Source of the DNA: Paenibacillus terrigena DSM 21567
GTDB taxonomy: Bacteria; Bacillota; Bacilli; Paenibacillales; Paenibacillaceae
Length of the DNA: 64,000 bases
Reading direction: 5' to 3'
Assembly (NCBI RefSeq): GCF_000374845.1
Contig: NZ_KB895416.1
Coordinates: 124,001 to 188,000, forward strand
In this document: one piece after another, positions 9,339 to 17,775 of the stretch
Layout: each line of letters starts with the position of its first letter
Position numbering within the stretch: position 1 is the first letter of the stretch
Notes under the pieces: generated by a model
Seen by the model: only the letters and a program-made list of their open reading frames with translations
Database searches by the model: none
Told to the model about the DNA's origin: nothing
Position numbers and translations under genes: made by a program

Positions 9339-10661
9339 TTGTTTGATCAATCCTATGGTTTGCGATTTGACATTTACGAGCGGGTTCACTTATCAGATGA
9401 AGTAGTTGGGATACAAGAATTAGAAGAGATCGAGCTTGTTCCGAATGTTCAAGTCGTTCCGCATGGAGACCACGCAACGCTGCGCGGCAATCTGCTGCTG
9501 TCTGGCGTATATAAAGGCGATGATGAGCAGCGTTCAACGCTTACTCTCGCGCACTTTATTCCAGTGGAAATTACATTGCCAATGAATCGTGTACAAAGTC
9601 TGGACGATATTTCAGTCGAGATTGAGAATTTCGATGTGGATCTGCTATCGACGCGAACGATTAACATTAATGGCGTACTGTCGCTCAAAGGGATTGAACT
9701 GACACAGCCGGAGCAATCGCCTTGGATGGCCGAGCAATTTACCGTTGTTCACCAGACCGAGCCGGTAAAAGTTCAGGCAGCTGCACCGAAGGATTTCCGT
9801 TCTCAATCGGAAGAAGACGTACCGGAAGAGGCGTTCCAGGCCTCGAAGAATAATGATGTTGGCGATATTCTCGAATCCGTCAGCTTGTACGAGCGTGAGC
9901 AACAGATTGAACACGAGATTGAGCAACAGCAGCATCAAGGTATAACGTTTCACCCCGAATTTATAACCATTCAGGCCGAGGGAGCGGATAGTCAGAATCA
10001 GATTGAGCAAGAAGATCGTGAATCGACGGAACGCATTGCCGAGGTAACGCTCAGCGATCAGCCACAACAGATTGATTCACTGGAGACGGACAAGGAACCT
10101 CATCTGGAATTCACACCGCAAGAACCAATTGAGCAAGAAAAAGAAAGAGTGTTTATTTCAAATTCGGAGCATCCGATCGAAGAGTCTCAGCAGGCCCCTT
10201 TCTATGATTACGGGTTAGTAGAGGAGAACACGACCTCCGAAGCGGAGGAACTTTCTCTTGAAGAGCGGATCGAGGAAGAGAAGAAAGCGCTCAAGGTTGC
10301 TTTTAACAGTAAGAAAGAGCCAGAACCTGAGAATGCTAATAATATGGGTCTTAGTGCGCTGCTCTATTCGAGTAAGAATATCAAGGAAATTGAGACGCGT
10401 CATGCCGTGGAAGAACTAGAGAAGCAAGCGAAGAAGCTGCGTTCTAGTTCGAATGGTGAAGAAGTCGAATGGAAGAGTCTGTTCTTGAATCATGAAGATG
10501 AGAAGAGAGCCTTCCGCAAGTTAAAGATGTGTATAGTTCAGCGGGAAGAAACCTTGGATATGATCGCCGATCGCTATAACATGAATCCACGTGAACTGCT
10601 GTTATATAATCGATTGAATGATCATACGATAGCGGAAGGTCAAGTTTTGTATATCCCATAA
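9339..10661 (+). CDS. spoVID: SpoVID-like spore coat/encasement morphogenetic protein
   Basis: The product has 440 residues. Its N-terminal beta-rich domain of about 130 residues (RFDIYERVHL, GNLLLSGVY, HFIPVEITLP) matches the SpoVID N-domain. A long acidic, Gln/Glu-rich linker follows, and the last 45 residues are a LysM domain (TLDMIADRYNMNP, NDHTIAEGQVLYIP). In Bacillus SpoVID drives encasement of the forespore by the coat and binds SafA; a safA-like gene lies in this window at 39.35 kb. The start is TTG 9339, eight bases after AGAAGGGAGG. Position after hemL and before valS is conserved in Bacillus. Expression in the mother cell under sigma-E is expected, but I found no convincing sigma-E site. 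Confidence 0.88.
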   Translation: MFDQSYGLRFDIYERVHLSDEVVGIQELEEIELVPNVQVVPHGDHATLRGNLLLSGVYKGDDEQRSTLTLAHFIPVEITLPMNRVQSLDDISVEIENFDVDLLSTRTININGVLSLKGIELTQPEQSPWMAEQFTVVHQTEPVKVQAAAPKDFRSQSEEDVPEEAFQASKNNDVGDILESVSLYEREQQIEHEIEQQQHQGITFHPEFITIQAEGADSQNQIEQEDRESTERIAEVTLSDQPQQIDSLETDKEPHLEFTPQEPIEQEKERVFISNSEHPIEESQQAPFYDYGLVEENTTSEAEELSLEERIEEEKKALKVAFNSKKEPEPENANNMGLSALLYSSKNIKEIETRHAVEELEKQAKKLRSSSNGEEVEWKSLFLNHEDEKRAFRKLKMCIVQREETLDMIADRYNMNPRELLLYNRLNDHTIAEGQVLYIP

Positions 10662-10726
10662 TTGAATTGAGTGGAGCAAAATGACATTCGATGATCATGA
10701 TGTTCAGCGTGGATCGGATGAGCGAG

Positions 10727-10783
10727 CCCCGTAACCAGAGCCACTTCGAGAGAATCTCGACCGGGTCAGGTGAGGGGTTTTTT
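10727..10783 (+). terminator. probable terminator after spoVID
   Basis: A compound hairpin has an outer CCCC (10727-10730) that can pair with GGGG (10774-10777), and a perfect inner stem TCGAGA (10746-10751) with TCTCGA (10755-10760). A run of six T follows. The outer part is imperfect, so the exact fold is uncertain, but the T-run makes termination likely. Confidence 0.6.
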
Positions 10784-10818
10784 GCTGTTCTGCGAGTGCC
10801 TTGCCTGATATATGTTAA

Positions 10819-10852
10819 AGAGGCCTTACAGACTGACGTCTGCAAAGCCTCT
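10819..10852 (-). terminator. hairpin at the end of the small minus-strand gene
   Basis: AGAGGC (10819-10824) pairs with GCCTCT (10847-10852), and CAGAC with GTCTG pairs inside it. Read on the minus strand the hairpin comes 16 bases after the TAG of the small membrane gene and is followed by only a short T-run, so it is a modest terminator. An outer GCCTG/CAGGC pair could extend it. Confidence 0.5.
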
Positions 10853-10867
10853 CAGGCATGATGTATG

Positions 10868-11032
10868 CTAATAGACGTTAAATATAAATCCTAAGTAGAT
10901 TAAGAACAGTGCAAAAAGGACGAAGACACCAAAACCCGTAGGCAATATGAGGGTATGGACAAATTGGATGCAGATTAAAGGGAAAATGACGCCTTTGACG
11001 GTATAGCGGTTTTTGTACCACCATCGTTCCAC
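10868..11032 (-). CDS. Small integral membrane protein, unrecognised
   Basis: This 54-residue minus-strand reading frame starts at GTG (11032-11030), with an AAGGTGG ribosome binding site nine bases upstream, and stops at TAG 10870-10868. The N-terminus is basic and aromatic (MERWWYKNRYTVKG). It is followed by about 38 very hydrophobic residues holding two possible membrane helices split by PTGFG, and ends in GFIFNVY. This composition is far from what a random frame would give. I do not recognise the family. A sigma-E-like promoter lies immediately upstream and a hairpin downstream. It is divergent from the valS T-box and convergent with spoVID. Confidence 0.6.
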   Translation of the reverse strand: MERWWYKNRYTVKGVIFPLICIQFVHTLILPTGFGVFVLFALFLIYLGFIFNVY

Positions 11033-11053
11033 GTTGGACCACCACCTTATCGT

Positions 11054-11083
11054 ATTCTATGAGGATTGACGAGCTGGTATGAC
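11054..11083 (-). promoter_or_regulatory. possible sigma-E promoter of the small membrane gene
   Basis: On the minus strand GTCATACC (11083-11076) and CATAGAAT (11061-11054) are separated by exactly 14 bases. Against the sigma-E consensus GKMATATW-N14-CATACAMT they match 6 of 8 and 7 of 8 positions. Transcription would begin near 11047, just at the ribosome binding site, so the leader would be very short. This is pattern matching by eye. Confidence 0.35.
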
Positions 11084-11119
11084 TAGGAAGCCTAGCTTCT
11101 GTACATCTGCTTGCAATGA

Positions 11120-11148
11120 TTGACGATGAGGGATTTAAATGATAAAAT
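11120..11148 (+). promoter_or_regulatory. sigma-A promoter of the valS T-box transcript
   Basis: TTGACG (11120-11125) and TAAAAT (11143-11148) are 17 bases apart, a near-ideal vegetative promoter. Transcription would start near 11155, shortly before stem I of the T-box leader. Confidence 0.75.
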
Positions 11149-11159
11149 ATTGGATATTC

Positions 11160-11456
11160 TATATAGGAAAGACATTGAAAGGGAATAGTAGGCACCGAAC
11201 CCTTCAGAGAGTGGAGCTGACTGACGCTGTGAGGCTCCGCAGGATGTAGTTGCTGAAGTCGCCCTGGAGTTGTTTGTTCGAATCCTTCTAGATGCAGATG
11301 TATCTGCGATGAATGGAAGAGCTAGTGCAAACCGGTTGCAGCCGTTATCTGTTGAGTGTCGCATGCTATAGGTAGATGATGTTTGTTAGCGGTATGCGAA
11401 ACAAAGGTGGTACCACGGAAGATATCCTTTCGTCCTTTGAGACGAAGGGTTTTTTT
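11160..11456 (+). promoter_or_regulatory. T-box leader of valS (valine-specific)
   Basis: The roughly 300-base untranslated leader ends in the T-box core AGGTGGTACCACGG at 11405-11418 and a terminator. In stem I the AGTA motif (11187-11190) lies opposite GAA (11255-11257), followed by GTC (11258-11260). In T-boxes this arrangement places the specifier codon straight after GAA, so the specifier reads GTC, a valine codon, consistent with the gene downstream. Uncharged tRNA-Val would pair with GTC and with the TGGT in the T-box to favour the antiterminator and allow valS transcription. Confidence 0.92.
11426..11456 (+). terminator. regulated terminator of the valS T-box
   Basis: CCTTTCGTC (11426-11434) pairs with GACGAAGGG (11441-11449) and seven T follow. 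It lies directly after the T-box core, whose alternative pairing would disrupt it. Confidence 0.9.
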
Positions 11457-11556
11457 ATTTGTTCAATTCCCAAGTTTATTGGTTTTTCCTATAGACTTAT
11501 ACATGGATTGAACGTGTAGGTGTAGACTCTGAATGTAAATAAATGGAGGGTTTATC

Positions 11557-14226
11557 ATGTCAGAAGCACAGGATAATAAGAACCAGACGTCAATGCCAAC
11601 GACGTATGATCCAAAAGCGGCCGAGCAGAAGTGGTACGATTTCTGGATGAAAAATGAATTTTTCAAAGCAGGACAACGTCCGGATGCGCCGAAGTATTCC
11701 ATCGTGATCCCACCGCCGAACGTAACAGGAATGCTTCATATTGGGCATGCGCTCGATTTTACATTGCAAGATATTCTTGTGCGTACGAAGCGGATGCAGG
11801 GTTATGATGCGTTGTGGCTGCCAGGTTCTGACCATGCAGGGATTGCGACACAGACGAAGGTTGAGCAGAAGCTGCGTGAAGGCGGCGTAACGCGCCATGA
11901 TCTGGGACGTGAGAAATTTCTAGAGCAAGTATGGGATTGGAAAGAAACTTACGCGAACACGATACGTGAGCAATGGGCAAAAATGGGGTTGTCACTCGAC
12001 TATTCCCGTGAGCGGTTTACACTCGATGAGGGTCTGTCCAAAGCGGTTCGTGAAGTCTTCGTGAAGCTCTATGAAAAAGGCTTGATCTATCGCGGCAAAT
12101 ATATCATTAACTGGGATCCGGCAGCACGCACAGCATTGTCGGATATTGAAGTAGAGTATAAGGAAGTACAAGGCCATTTGTATCATTTGAAATATCCACT
12201 TGCAGATGGTAGCGGTTCGATCACAGTGGCAACGACGCGTCCGGAGACGATGCTCGGTGATACAGCGGTTGCAGTTCATCCCAAAGATGAACGTTACAAA
12301 GATATGATTGGCAAGATGCTTATCCTTCCAATTGTTGGGCGTGAAATTCCGGTGATTGCGGATGATTATGTTGAGAAAGACTTCGGAAGCGGCGCGGTGA
12401 AAATTACGCCAGCACATGATCCGAATGACTTTGAAATGGGTCTTCGCCATGATCTTCCACAAATCACAGTGATGGATGAGTCCGGCGTCATGAACGAGCT
12501 TGCTGGTAAGTACCAAGGAATCGATCGTGCGGATTGCCGGAAGCAAATCGTAAATGACTTGAAAGAACTTGGTGTATTGATCAAGATTGAAGATCATGTT
12601 CATCAAGTAGGACATAGCGAGCGCAGCGGAGCTGTGGTTGAACCTTATCTCTCCACACAATGGTTCGTACGAATGAAACCATTAGCTGAACGTGCGATTG
12701 AAGCGCAGAAGTCAGGCAAAGGCGTTAACTTTGTTCCGGATCGGTTCGAGAAAACATACTTGAACTGGATTGAGAATGTTCGTGACTGGTGTATTTCCAG
12801 ACAGCTCTGGTGGGGACACCGTATTCCAGCTTGGTATTGTAATGATTGCGGTGAGCTTCATGTGGCGCATGAAGATGTAACGGCTTGCTGCAAATGTGGA
12901 AGCGCGAACCTAAAACAAGACGAGGATGTACTGGATACGTGGTTTAGTTCAGCACTATGGCCTTTCTCAACACTTGGGTGGCCAGAAGATACAGAAGATT
13001 TGAAACGCTACTACCCGGTTGATGTGCTCGTAACAGGTTACGACATCATTTATTTCTGGGTTGCTCGCATGATCTTCACGGCGCTGGAATTCACTGATGA
13101 AATTCCGTTCAAAGATGTATTAATGCATGGTCTTGTTCGTGATTCCGAAGGACGCAAAATGTCCAAATCCCTCGGCAATGGTGTTGACCCGCTTGAGGTT
13201 ATCGACAAATACGGTACAGACGCTATGCGCTACATGATCTCCACGAGCAGCACGCCAGGGCAAGACCTGCGTTTCCGCTGGGAGCGGGTTGAACAGGCAC
13301 GTAACTTTGCCAATAAAATTTGGAATGCCTCCCGTTTTGCGTTGATGAATCTTGAAGGCTTCACGGTTGATCAGATCGATATCAGCGGTAATCTCTCAAC
13401 GGCGGATCGCTGGATCCTACACCGTTTGAACGAAACTGCACGTGATATTACACGTCTGATGGATTCTTACGAATTTGGTGAGACAGGACGCCTCTTGTAT
13501 AACTTTATCTGGGATGATCTGTGTGATTGGTACATCGAGTTCGCGAAGCTTAGTCTCTACGGTGAGGATGCGGAAGCGAAACGTACGACTCAATCCGTAT
13601 TGTCCTACGTGCTTGACCGTACACAGCGGATGATCCATCCATTCATGCCTTATATTTCCGAGGAAATATGGCAGCATTTGCCGCATGAAGGCGAGACGAT
13701 TACGCTTGCTGCTTGGCCGACATACGATGAGAAATTGGAAGCTCCGGATGCCGTGAAAGAAATGAACTTGCTGATGGACATTATCCGCGCTGTTCGTAAC
13801 GTACGTGCAGAAGTGAACGTTCCGATGAGCAAGAAAATCGAACTTGTCATTAAATCGGCTGATGCGCAGAGCGATGCGATTATCCGTAACAATGAAGGCT
13901 ACATCAAACGTTTCTGTAACACTTCGCAGTTCGAAGCTTCTACAGACATTGCTGTGCCAGAAAAAGCGATGACAGCCATCGTGACGGGCGCCGAGCTGTA
14001 TCTCCCGCTTGCAGGATTGATCGATATTGCGCAGGAAATTGAGCGTCTTGAAAAAGAAGTGAAGAATTTAAGAAGCGAAGTTGAACGTGTCGATAAGAAG
14101 CTTGCCAATGAAGGTTTTGTTGCCAAAGCACCTGCTAAAGTCATCGAAGAAGAGCGCGCGAAACAGCAGGATTATTCCGATAAGCTTGACAAAGTGCTTG
14201 CACGCATTCAAGAGCTGCAAAGCTAA
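11557..14226 (+). CDS. valS: Valyl-tRNA synthetase
   Basis: ValRS charges tRNA-Val with valine in the cytosol. The protein has 889 residues, normal for the family. It has the class I signatures HIGH (residues 61-64, in [14 protein letters not shown]) and KMSKS (534-538, in [10 protein letters not shown]). The editing domain lies in between ([17 protein letters not shown]). A C-terminal coiled-coil arm ([19 protein letters not shown]) is typical of ValRS. Four Cys near residues 432-447 ([16 protein letters not shown]) may form a zinc ribbon. ATG 11557 follows GGAGGG. Expression is set by the upstream T-box, and folC follows after 20 bases. Confidence 0.97.
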   Translation: MSEAQDNKNQTSMPTTYDPKAAEQKWYDFWMKNEFFKAGQRPDAPKYSIVIPPPNVTGMLHIGHALDFTLQDILVRTKRMQGYDALWLPGSDHAGIATQTKVEQKLREGGVTRHDLGREKFLEQVWDWKETYANTIREQWAKMGLSLDYSRERFTLDEGLSKAVREVFVKLYEKGLIYRGKYIINWDPAARTALSDIEVEYKEVQGHLYHLKYPLADGSGSITVATTRPETMLGDTAVAVHPKDERYKDMIGKMLILPIVGREIPVIADDYVEKDFGSGAVKITPAHDPNDFEMGLRHDLPQITVMDESGVMNELAGKYQGIDRADCRKQIVNDLKELGVLIKIEDHVHQVGHSERSGAVVEPYLSTQWFVRMKPLAERAIEAQKSGKGVNFVPDRFEKTYLNWIENVRDWCISRQLWWGHRIPAWYCNDCGELHVAHEDVTACCKCGSANLKQDEDVLDTWFSSALWPFSTLGWPEDTEDLKRYYPVDVLVTGYDIIYFWVARMIFTALEFTDEIPFKDVLMHGLVRDSEGRKMSKSLGNGVDPLEVIDKYGTDAMRYMISTSSTPGQDLRFRWERVEQARNFANKIWNASRFALMNLEGFTVDQIDISGNLSTADRWILHRLNETARDITRLMDSYEFGETGRLLYNFIWDDLCDWYIEFAKLSLYGEDAEAKRTTQSVLSYVLDRTQRMIHPFMPYISEEIWQHLPHEGETITLAAWPTYDEKLEAPDAVKEMNLLMDIIRAVRNVRAEVNVPMSKKIELVIKSADAQSDAIIRNNEGYIKRFCNTSQFEASTDIAVPEKAMTAIVTGAELYLPLAGLIDIAQEIERLEKEVKNLRSEVERVDKKLANEGFVAKAPAKVIEEERAKQQDYSDKLDKVLARIQELQS

Positions 14227-14246
14227 GAGTGAAGGGTGAGATCACC

Positions 14247-15626
14247 ATGGCGGACAATCGCGGGGCTGTAACGACAGCCCCTTTCGACCAATACCAACAA
14301 GCAGTAGATTGGATTAACGGACTCATTCCATTCGGGATTCGTCCTGGTATGCAGCGTATTGAGTTGATGATGGAGCGGCTCGGGCATCCGGAGCGCACAT
14401 TGAAATTCATTCATGTCGCGGGGACGAACGGTAAAGGATCGACGTGTGCGTTTCTTACCTCTGTGCTTCGTCAATCGGGTTATGATGTCGGAACGTTCAC
14501 ATCACCGTATATTACGAAGTTTACAGATCGCTTCCAGTATAATGGCACGAACATTCCTGAAGAGACTTTGCTAGCGATCACGAATACTTTGAGGCCTCTC
14601 GTTGAAGAGATAGCCGCGTCTGAATTGGGATCACCAACGATGTTCGAGGTCTCGACGACGATTGCGATTATCTATTATGCGAAGGTTGTGTTCCCTGACT
14701 TTGTCGTCTGGGAGACAGGCCTTGGCGGACGTATGGATGTGACCAACATCGTAACACCGATCATCTCGATTATTACGAATGTCGGCCACGATCATATGGA
14801 TATTCTCGGCGATTCGCTGGAGGCGATTGCCCGGGAAAAGGCAGGGATTATCAAACCAGGCGTGCCGATCGTTAGCTCCGTGGAGCAGCCTGAAGTGATT
14901 GAAGTGATTCGTAATACGGCGCAGCACCAGAAATCAACTTTGTACTTAATGAATGATCAATATCGTCTCACGACGTTATCAAGTGAAGAGAATCAACAAG
15001 TTTTTAAGTTCCAAGGGCCGTTCCGTACGTTGGATCAGTTAACGATTCAATTGAATGGTGCGCATCAGATTAAGAATGCTGGTGTAACAGTGATGGCGCT
15101 GGAAGTACTGAAACAATATTATGCATTGCTGATTGATGATGAAGATTTGCTGGAAGGATTGCGAGCAGCTGCATGGGCTGGACGGCTCGAGATGATCTCG
15201 GAGCAGCCGCGCCTATTAGTTGACGGGGCCCATAATCCTGAAGGTGCAGCAACCCTCGCACAAGCACTGCGCGAGACGTATACGTACGAGCGTGTACATT
15301 TGATGATGGGAATGTTATCAACGAAGAATCATACAGACTATTTACGGCATATACTACCAATAGTGGATACGCTCATTTTGACCGAGCCTGATTTCCGTAA
15401 AAAAATGAATGCGGAGGATCTCTACGCCATCGTGCAAAACGTATTGGCAGAGTCGCCGCGTCCTGATCTTCAGATCATCATCGAACCGAACTGGAAGGCG
15501 GCGCTTGCGAAGCTAGCGTCTATGGCAGCTCCTGCAGATTTAACCGTTGTCTCCGGTACTTTGTATTTAATCGCAGATGTACGATCTTATATTTTGTATC
15601 AAACCGATTCTGAAAAAGGTTGGTGA
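14247..15626 (+). CDS. folC: Folylpolyglutamate synthase / dihydrofolate synthase
   Basis: FolC adds glutamate to dihydropteroate and then to tetrahydrofolate, using ATP. It is a Mur-ligase-type fold of 459 residues with the P-loop GTNGKGSTC near 59-67, the TSPYI motif, ETGLGGRMDVTN in mid-domain, HDHMDILGDSLEAIAREKAGIIK, and the C-terminal LVDGAHNPEG. I chose ATG 14247 after the AAGGGTGAG site; an in-frame GTG at 14229 is an unlikely start. The valS-folC order is conserved in Bacillus. It overlaps no neighbour and is followed within 8 bases by the related ligase gene murC. Confidence 0.95.
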   Translation: MADNRGAVTTAPFDQYQQAVDWINGLIPFGIRPGMQRIELMMERLGHPERTLKFIHVAGTNGKGSTCAFLTSVLRQSGYDVGTFTSPYITKFTDRFQYNGTNIPEETLLAITNTLRPLVEEIAASELGSPTMFEVSTTIAIIYYAKVVFPDFVVWETGLGGRMDVTNIVTPIISIITNVGHDHMDILGDSLEAIAREKAGIIKPGVPIVSSVEQPEVIEVIRNTAQHQKSTLYLMNDQYRLTTLSSEENQQVFKFQGPFRTLDQLTIQLNGAHQIKNAGVTVMALEVLKQYYALLIDDEDLLEGLRAAAWAGRLEMISEQPRLLVDGAHNPEGAATLAQALRETYTYERVHLMMGMLSTKNHTDYLRHILPIVDTLILTEPDFRKKMNAEDLYAIVQNVLAESPRPDLQIIIEPNWKAALAKLASMAAPADLTVVSGTLYLIADVRSYILYQTDSEKGW

Positions 15627-15633
15627 GGATTTC

Positions 15634-17010
15634 TTGAATACAACAGAACATGTTCATTTTATCGGTATTGGCGGCTACGGAATGAGCGCGATTGCTCGCG
15701 TAATGCTAGAGATGGGTTACACCGTAACGGGCTCCGATGTCGCAGCGCAAGAGTTAACAGAGAAGCTCGCGAAGAATGGCGCCAAAATATATATTGGCCA
15801 TACGGCGGATAATGTTGAAGGGGCTGACCTCGTCGTCTATTCAACGGCTTTATCCAAAGACAATGTGGAACGCGTAAGGGCGGAAACGCTCAATATCCCG
15901 GTTCTGCATCGTGCACAGATGTTAGCACGGTTAATGAATACCCGTAAAGGCGTTGCTGTAGCGGGTGCGCATGGCAAGACAACGACCTCGTCGATGATCG
16001 CGCTTGTCATGGAGCAATGTGGTACGGACCCGACCTATATCATCGGTGGCGAGATTATGAATATGGGGACCAACGCGAAGGCTGGAAAAGGCGATTATGT
16101 CGTCGCAGAAGCCGATGAGAGCGATGGCTCCTTCTTGCAATATCATCCACAAATAGGGATTGTGACGAATATCGAAGCGGATCATCTGGAGAACTATGAC
16201 GGGGATTATGCGAAGCTGAAACAAGCTTATGTGCGATTCCTGAACCAAGTGAAGCCAGGCGGTAAAGCTATCGTCAGCGCGGATGATGAGATTCTGCAAG
16301 CAATGATTCCGAATCTCCAATGTGATGTGCTTACATACGGCATCGACTCGCCTGCGGATTATCGGGCGACAGATATCGTACTTGGCGATCGTAAGAGTTC
16401 GTTCACCTTTACCTATCAAGATGTTCCACTCGGGACTATCGAGCTGTCAGTACCGGGACGACACAACATCTCGAATGCGATGGCAACGATTATTACGTGC
16501 ATGCAAGCGGACATTCCATTCTATGCCATTGCAGAGTCGATTAAGGAATTCCGTGGTGCGAAACGTCGGTTCCAAGTGCTCGGTGAAGTAAATGATATTC
16601 TCGTTATTGATGACTATGCGCATCATCCGACAGAAATTCAAGCAACGATCCAAGCGGCGAAGTCCACGGGTAAACGTATTATTGCAGTGTTCCAGCCGCA
16701 GCGCTATACACGGACGTATTTCTTGCTGGAACAGTTCAGTCAAGCTTTTGGTGACGCAGATGAGGTTATTATTACGGATATCTATTCGCCTGCAGGCGAG
16801 AAACAGATCGAAGGGATCACTTCGTCCAGACTTGTTGATATGATCATTCAGAACAGCAATCCGAACACGAAGTATATTCCAACGAAGGAAGAAGTATTAT
16901 CGAAGTTAAGCGAGGATGTGAAACCTGGCGATCTAGTCATTACGATGGGTGCAGGTGATATTTGGAAGGCGGCAGATGGTCTAGCAAAGGCACTGCGTGC
17001 ACGCTTCTAA
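15634..17010 (+). CDS. murC: UDP-N-acetylmuramate--L-alanine ligase
   Basis: MurC adds the first amino acid, L-alanine, to UDP-MurNAc in peptidoglycan precursor synthesis. The 458 residues have the N-terminal Rossmann stretch HFIGIGGYGMSAIA, the ATP P-loop GAHGKTT at 111-117, YVVAEADESDGSFLQY and NIEADHLENYDG in the central domain, and DDYAHHPTEI and FQPQRYTRT in the C-terminal domain. The start is TTG 15634, after GGTGAGG; an in-frame ATG at 15577 lies inside folC and would add residues outside the family. A terminator follows at 17052. Confidence 0.96.
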   Translation: MNTTEHVHFIGIGGYGMSAIARVMLEMGYTVTGSDVAAQELTEKLAKNGAKIYIGHTADNVEGADLVVYSTALSKDNVERVRAETLNIPVLHRAQMLARLMNTRKGVAVAGAHGKTTTSSMIALVMEQCGTDPTYIIGGEIMNMGTNAKAGKGDYVVAEADESDGSFLQYHPQIGIVTNIEADHLENYDGDYAKLKQAYVRFLNQVKPGGKAIVSADDEILQAMIPNLQCDVLTYGIDSPADYRATDIVLGDRKSSFTFTYQDVPLGTIELSVPGRHNISNAMATIITCMQADIPFYAIAESIKEFRGAKRRFQVLGEVNDILVIDDYAHHPTEIQATIQAAKSTGKRIIAVFQPQRYTRTYFLLEQFSQAFGDADEVIITDIYSPAGEKQIEGITSSRLVDMIIQNSNPNTKYIPTKEEVLSKLSEDVKPGDLVITMGAGDIWKAADGLAKALRARF

Positions 17011-17051
17011 TCGTTATATTCCCGATTCAGACTTATCTATCGTTCAATAGA

Positions 17052-17082
17052 AACGTCCAACCTTATGGGTTGGACGTTTTTT
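17052..17082 (+). terminator. terminator of valS-folC-murC
   Basis: AACGTCCAACC (17052-17062) pairs perfectly with GGTTGGACGTT (17068-17078), followed by T's. It lies between convergent genes. On the opposite strand the hairpin also ends in a few T's and may stop transcription of the spoVA-type block. Confidence 0.9.
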
Positions 17083-17102
17083 GGCGTTGCTATCGATTTG
17101 AA

Positions 17103-17723
17103 TTATGTTTTCCATGGTAAAGTGACTTCTCGAGGGGCTCTCCGATAGCAGCAAACGCCTGTCGAGAGGCCTCCGATGGTAATGGTCAGAATGGATAGGA
17201 AGAAGGTTCGGGGCGAGAATAATAGACCACCCAGGGTAATAATGAGTCCGTCTAGAATGAAAATGGTGAATCCTACATTGACGGATAATTTATCCGCGAT
17301 GTATTTGGCGAGCAGATCGGTTCCGCCGGTGCTAATATTGTTTCGAAGCATGATGCCAAATCCGACTCCCATAAAGATCCCTCCAATGAAGGAACTGGTA
17401 ATGGGATGGATATGCAACGGAGCAAGGAGGTTATGGCTAATGCCTGAGAAAAGGTCAATGAAAAAGGAGGAAATAATCATGCCTGGGAAGCTGCTGAAGA
17501 AAAAATGGCGATATTTGAACCAGGCGAGCACCAGGATCGGCAAACTACACAGAATAAAGGTGATGCCTATGTTCGCCTTCCACATGTAATTGAGAATTAA
17601 CGCGATGCCGATAACGCCTCCATCGAGAACATTGTAGGGGATTAGGAATAGATTGATTCCGATCGCGAGTAGCATGCTTCCCGCGATCGTCGCAACAATC
17701 TTATTGAATAACTGCACTTTCAT
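17103..17723 (-). CDS. YitT-family membrane protein, short form
   Basis: The 206-residue minus-strand protein has five to six hydrophobic segments and the YitT/DUF161 signatures GINLFLIPYNVLDGGVIGIAL near the start and NNISTGGTDLLAKYIAD in the second repeat. The C-terminal cytoplasmic DUF2179 domain found in full-length YitT proteins (about 280 residues) is missing; after TITIGGLSTG the protein ends within about 20 residues. The start is ATG 17723 with a GGAG nearby. The frame is open a further 91 codons upstream, but that stretch overlaps spoVAD and lacks family residues. The function is unknown. It sits 52 bases after spoVAD, where spoVAE is normally found. Confidence 0.75.
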   Translation of the reverse strand: MKVQLFNKIVATIAGSMLLAIGINLFLIPYNVLDGGVIGIALILNYMWKANIGITFILCSLPILVLAWFKYRHFFFSSFPGMIISSFFIDLFSGISHNLLAPLHIHPITSSFIGGIFMGVGFGIMLRNNISTGGTDLLAKYIADKLSVNVGFTIFILDGLIITLGGLLFSPRTFFLSILTITIGGLSTGVCCYRRAPREVTLPWKT

Positions 17724-17775
17724 CAGCTCCACTTTCGACAACCGAATAAAATCTAGGTCTTCTCTGATGTATATG

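Noticed and set aside
10878-11195. A 105-codon minus-strand ORF in the spoVID-valS gap
   Set aside because: It runs in another frame over the 54-residue membrane gene and the T-box promoter; its composition is not protein-like, while the shorter frame is clearly hydrophobic with a good ribosome binding site.
11200-11420. A tRNA gene in the valS leader
   Set aside because: GGTTTGTTCGAATCC resembles a T-arm by chance (TTGTTCGAATCC near 11270), but no acceptor stem or anticodon arm can be formed. The region is explained by the T-box.
11992-12660. A 222-codon open frame on the minus strand inside valS
   Set aside because: The residue composition is Cys/His/Arg-rich as expected for antisense of a coding gene, and it has no start signal.
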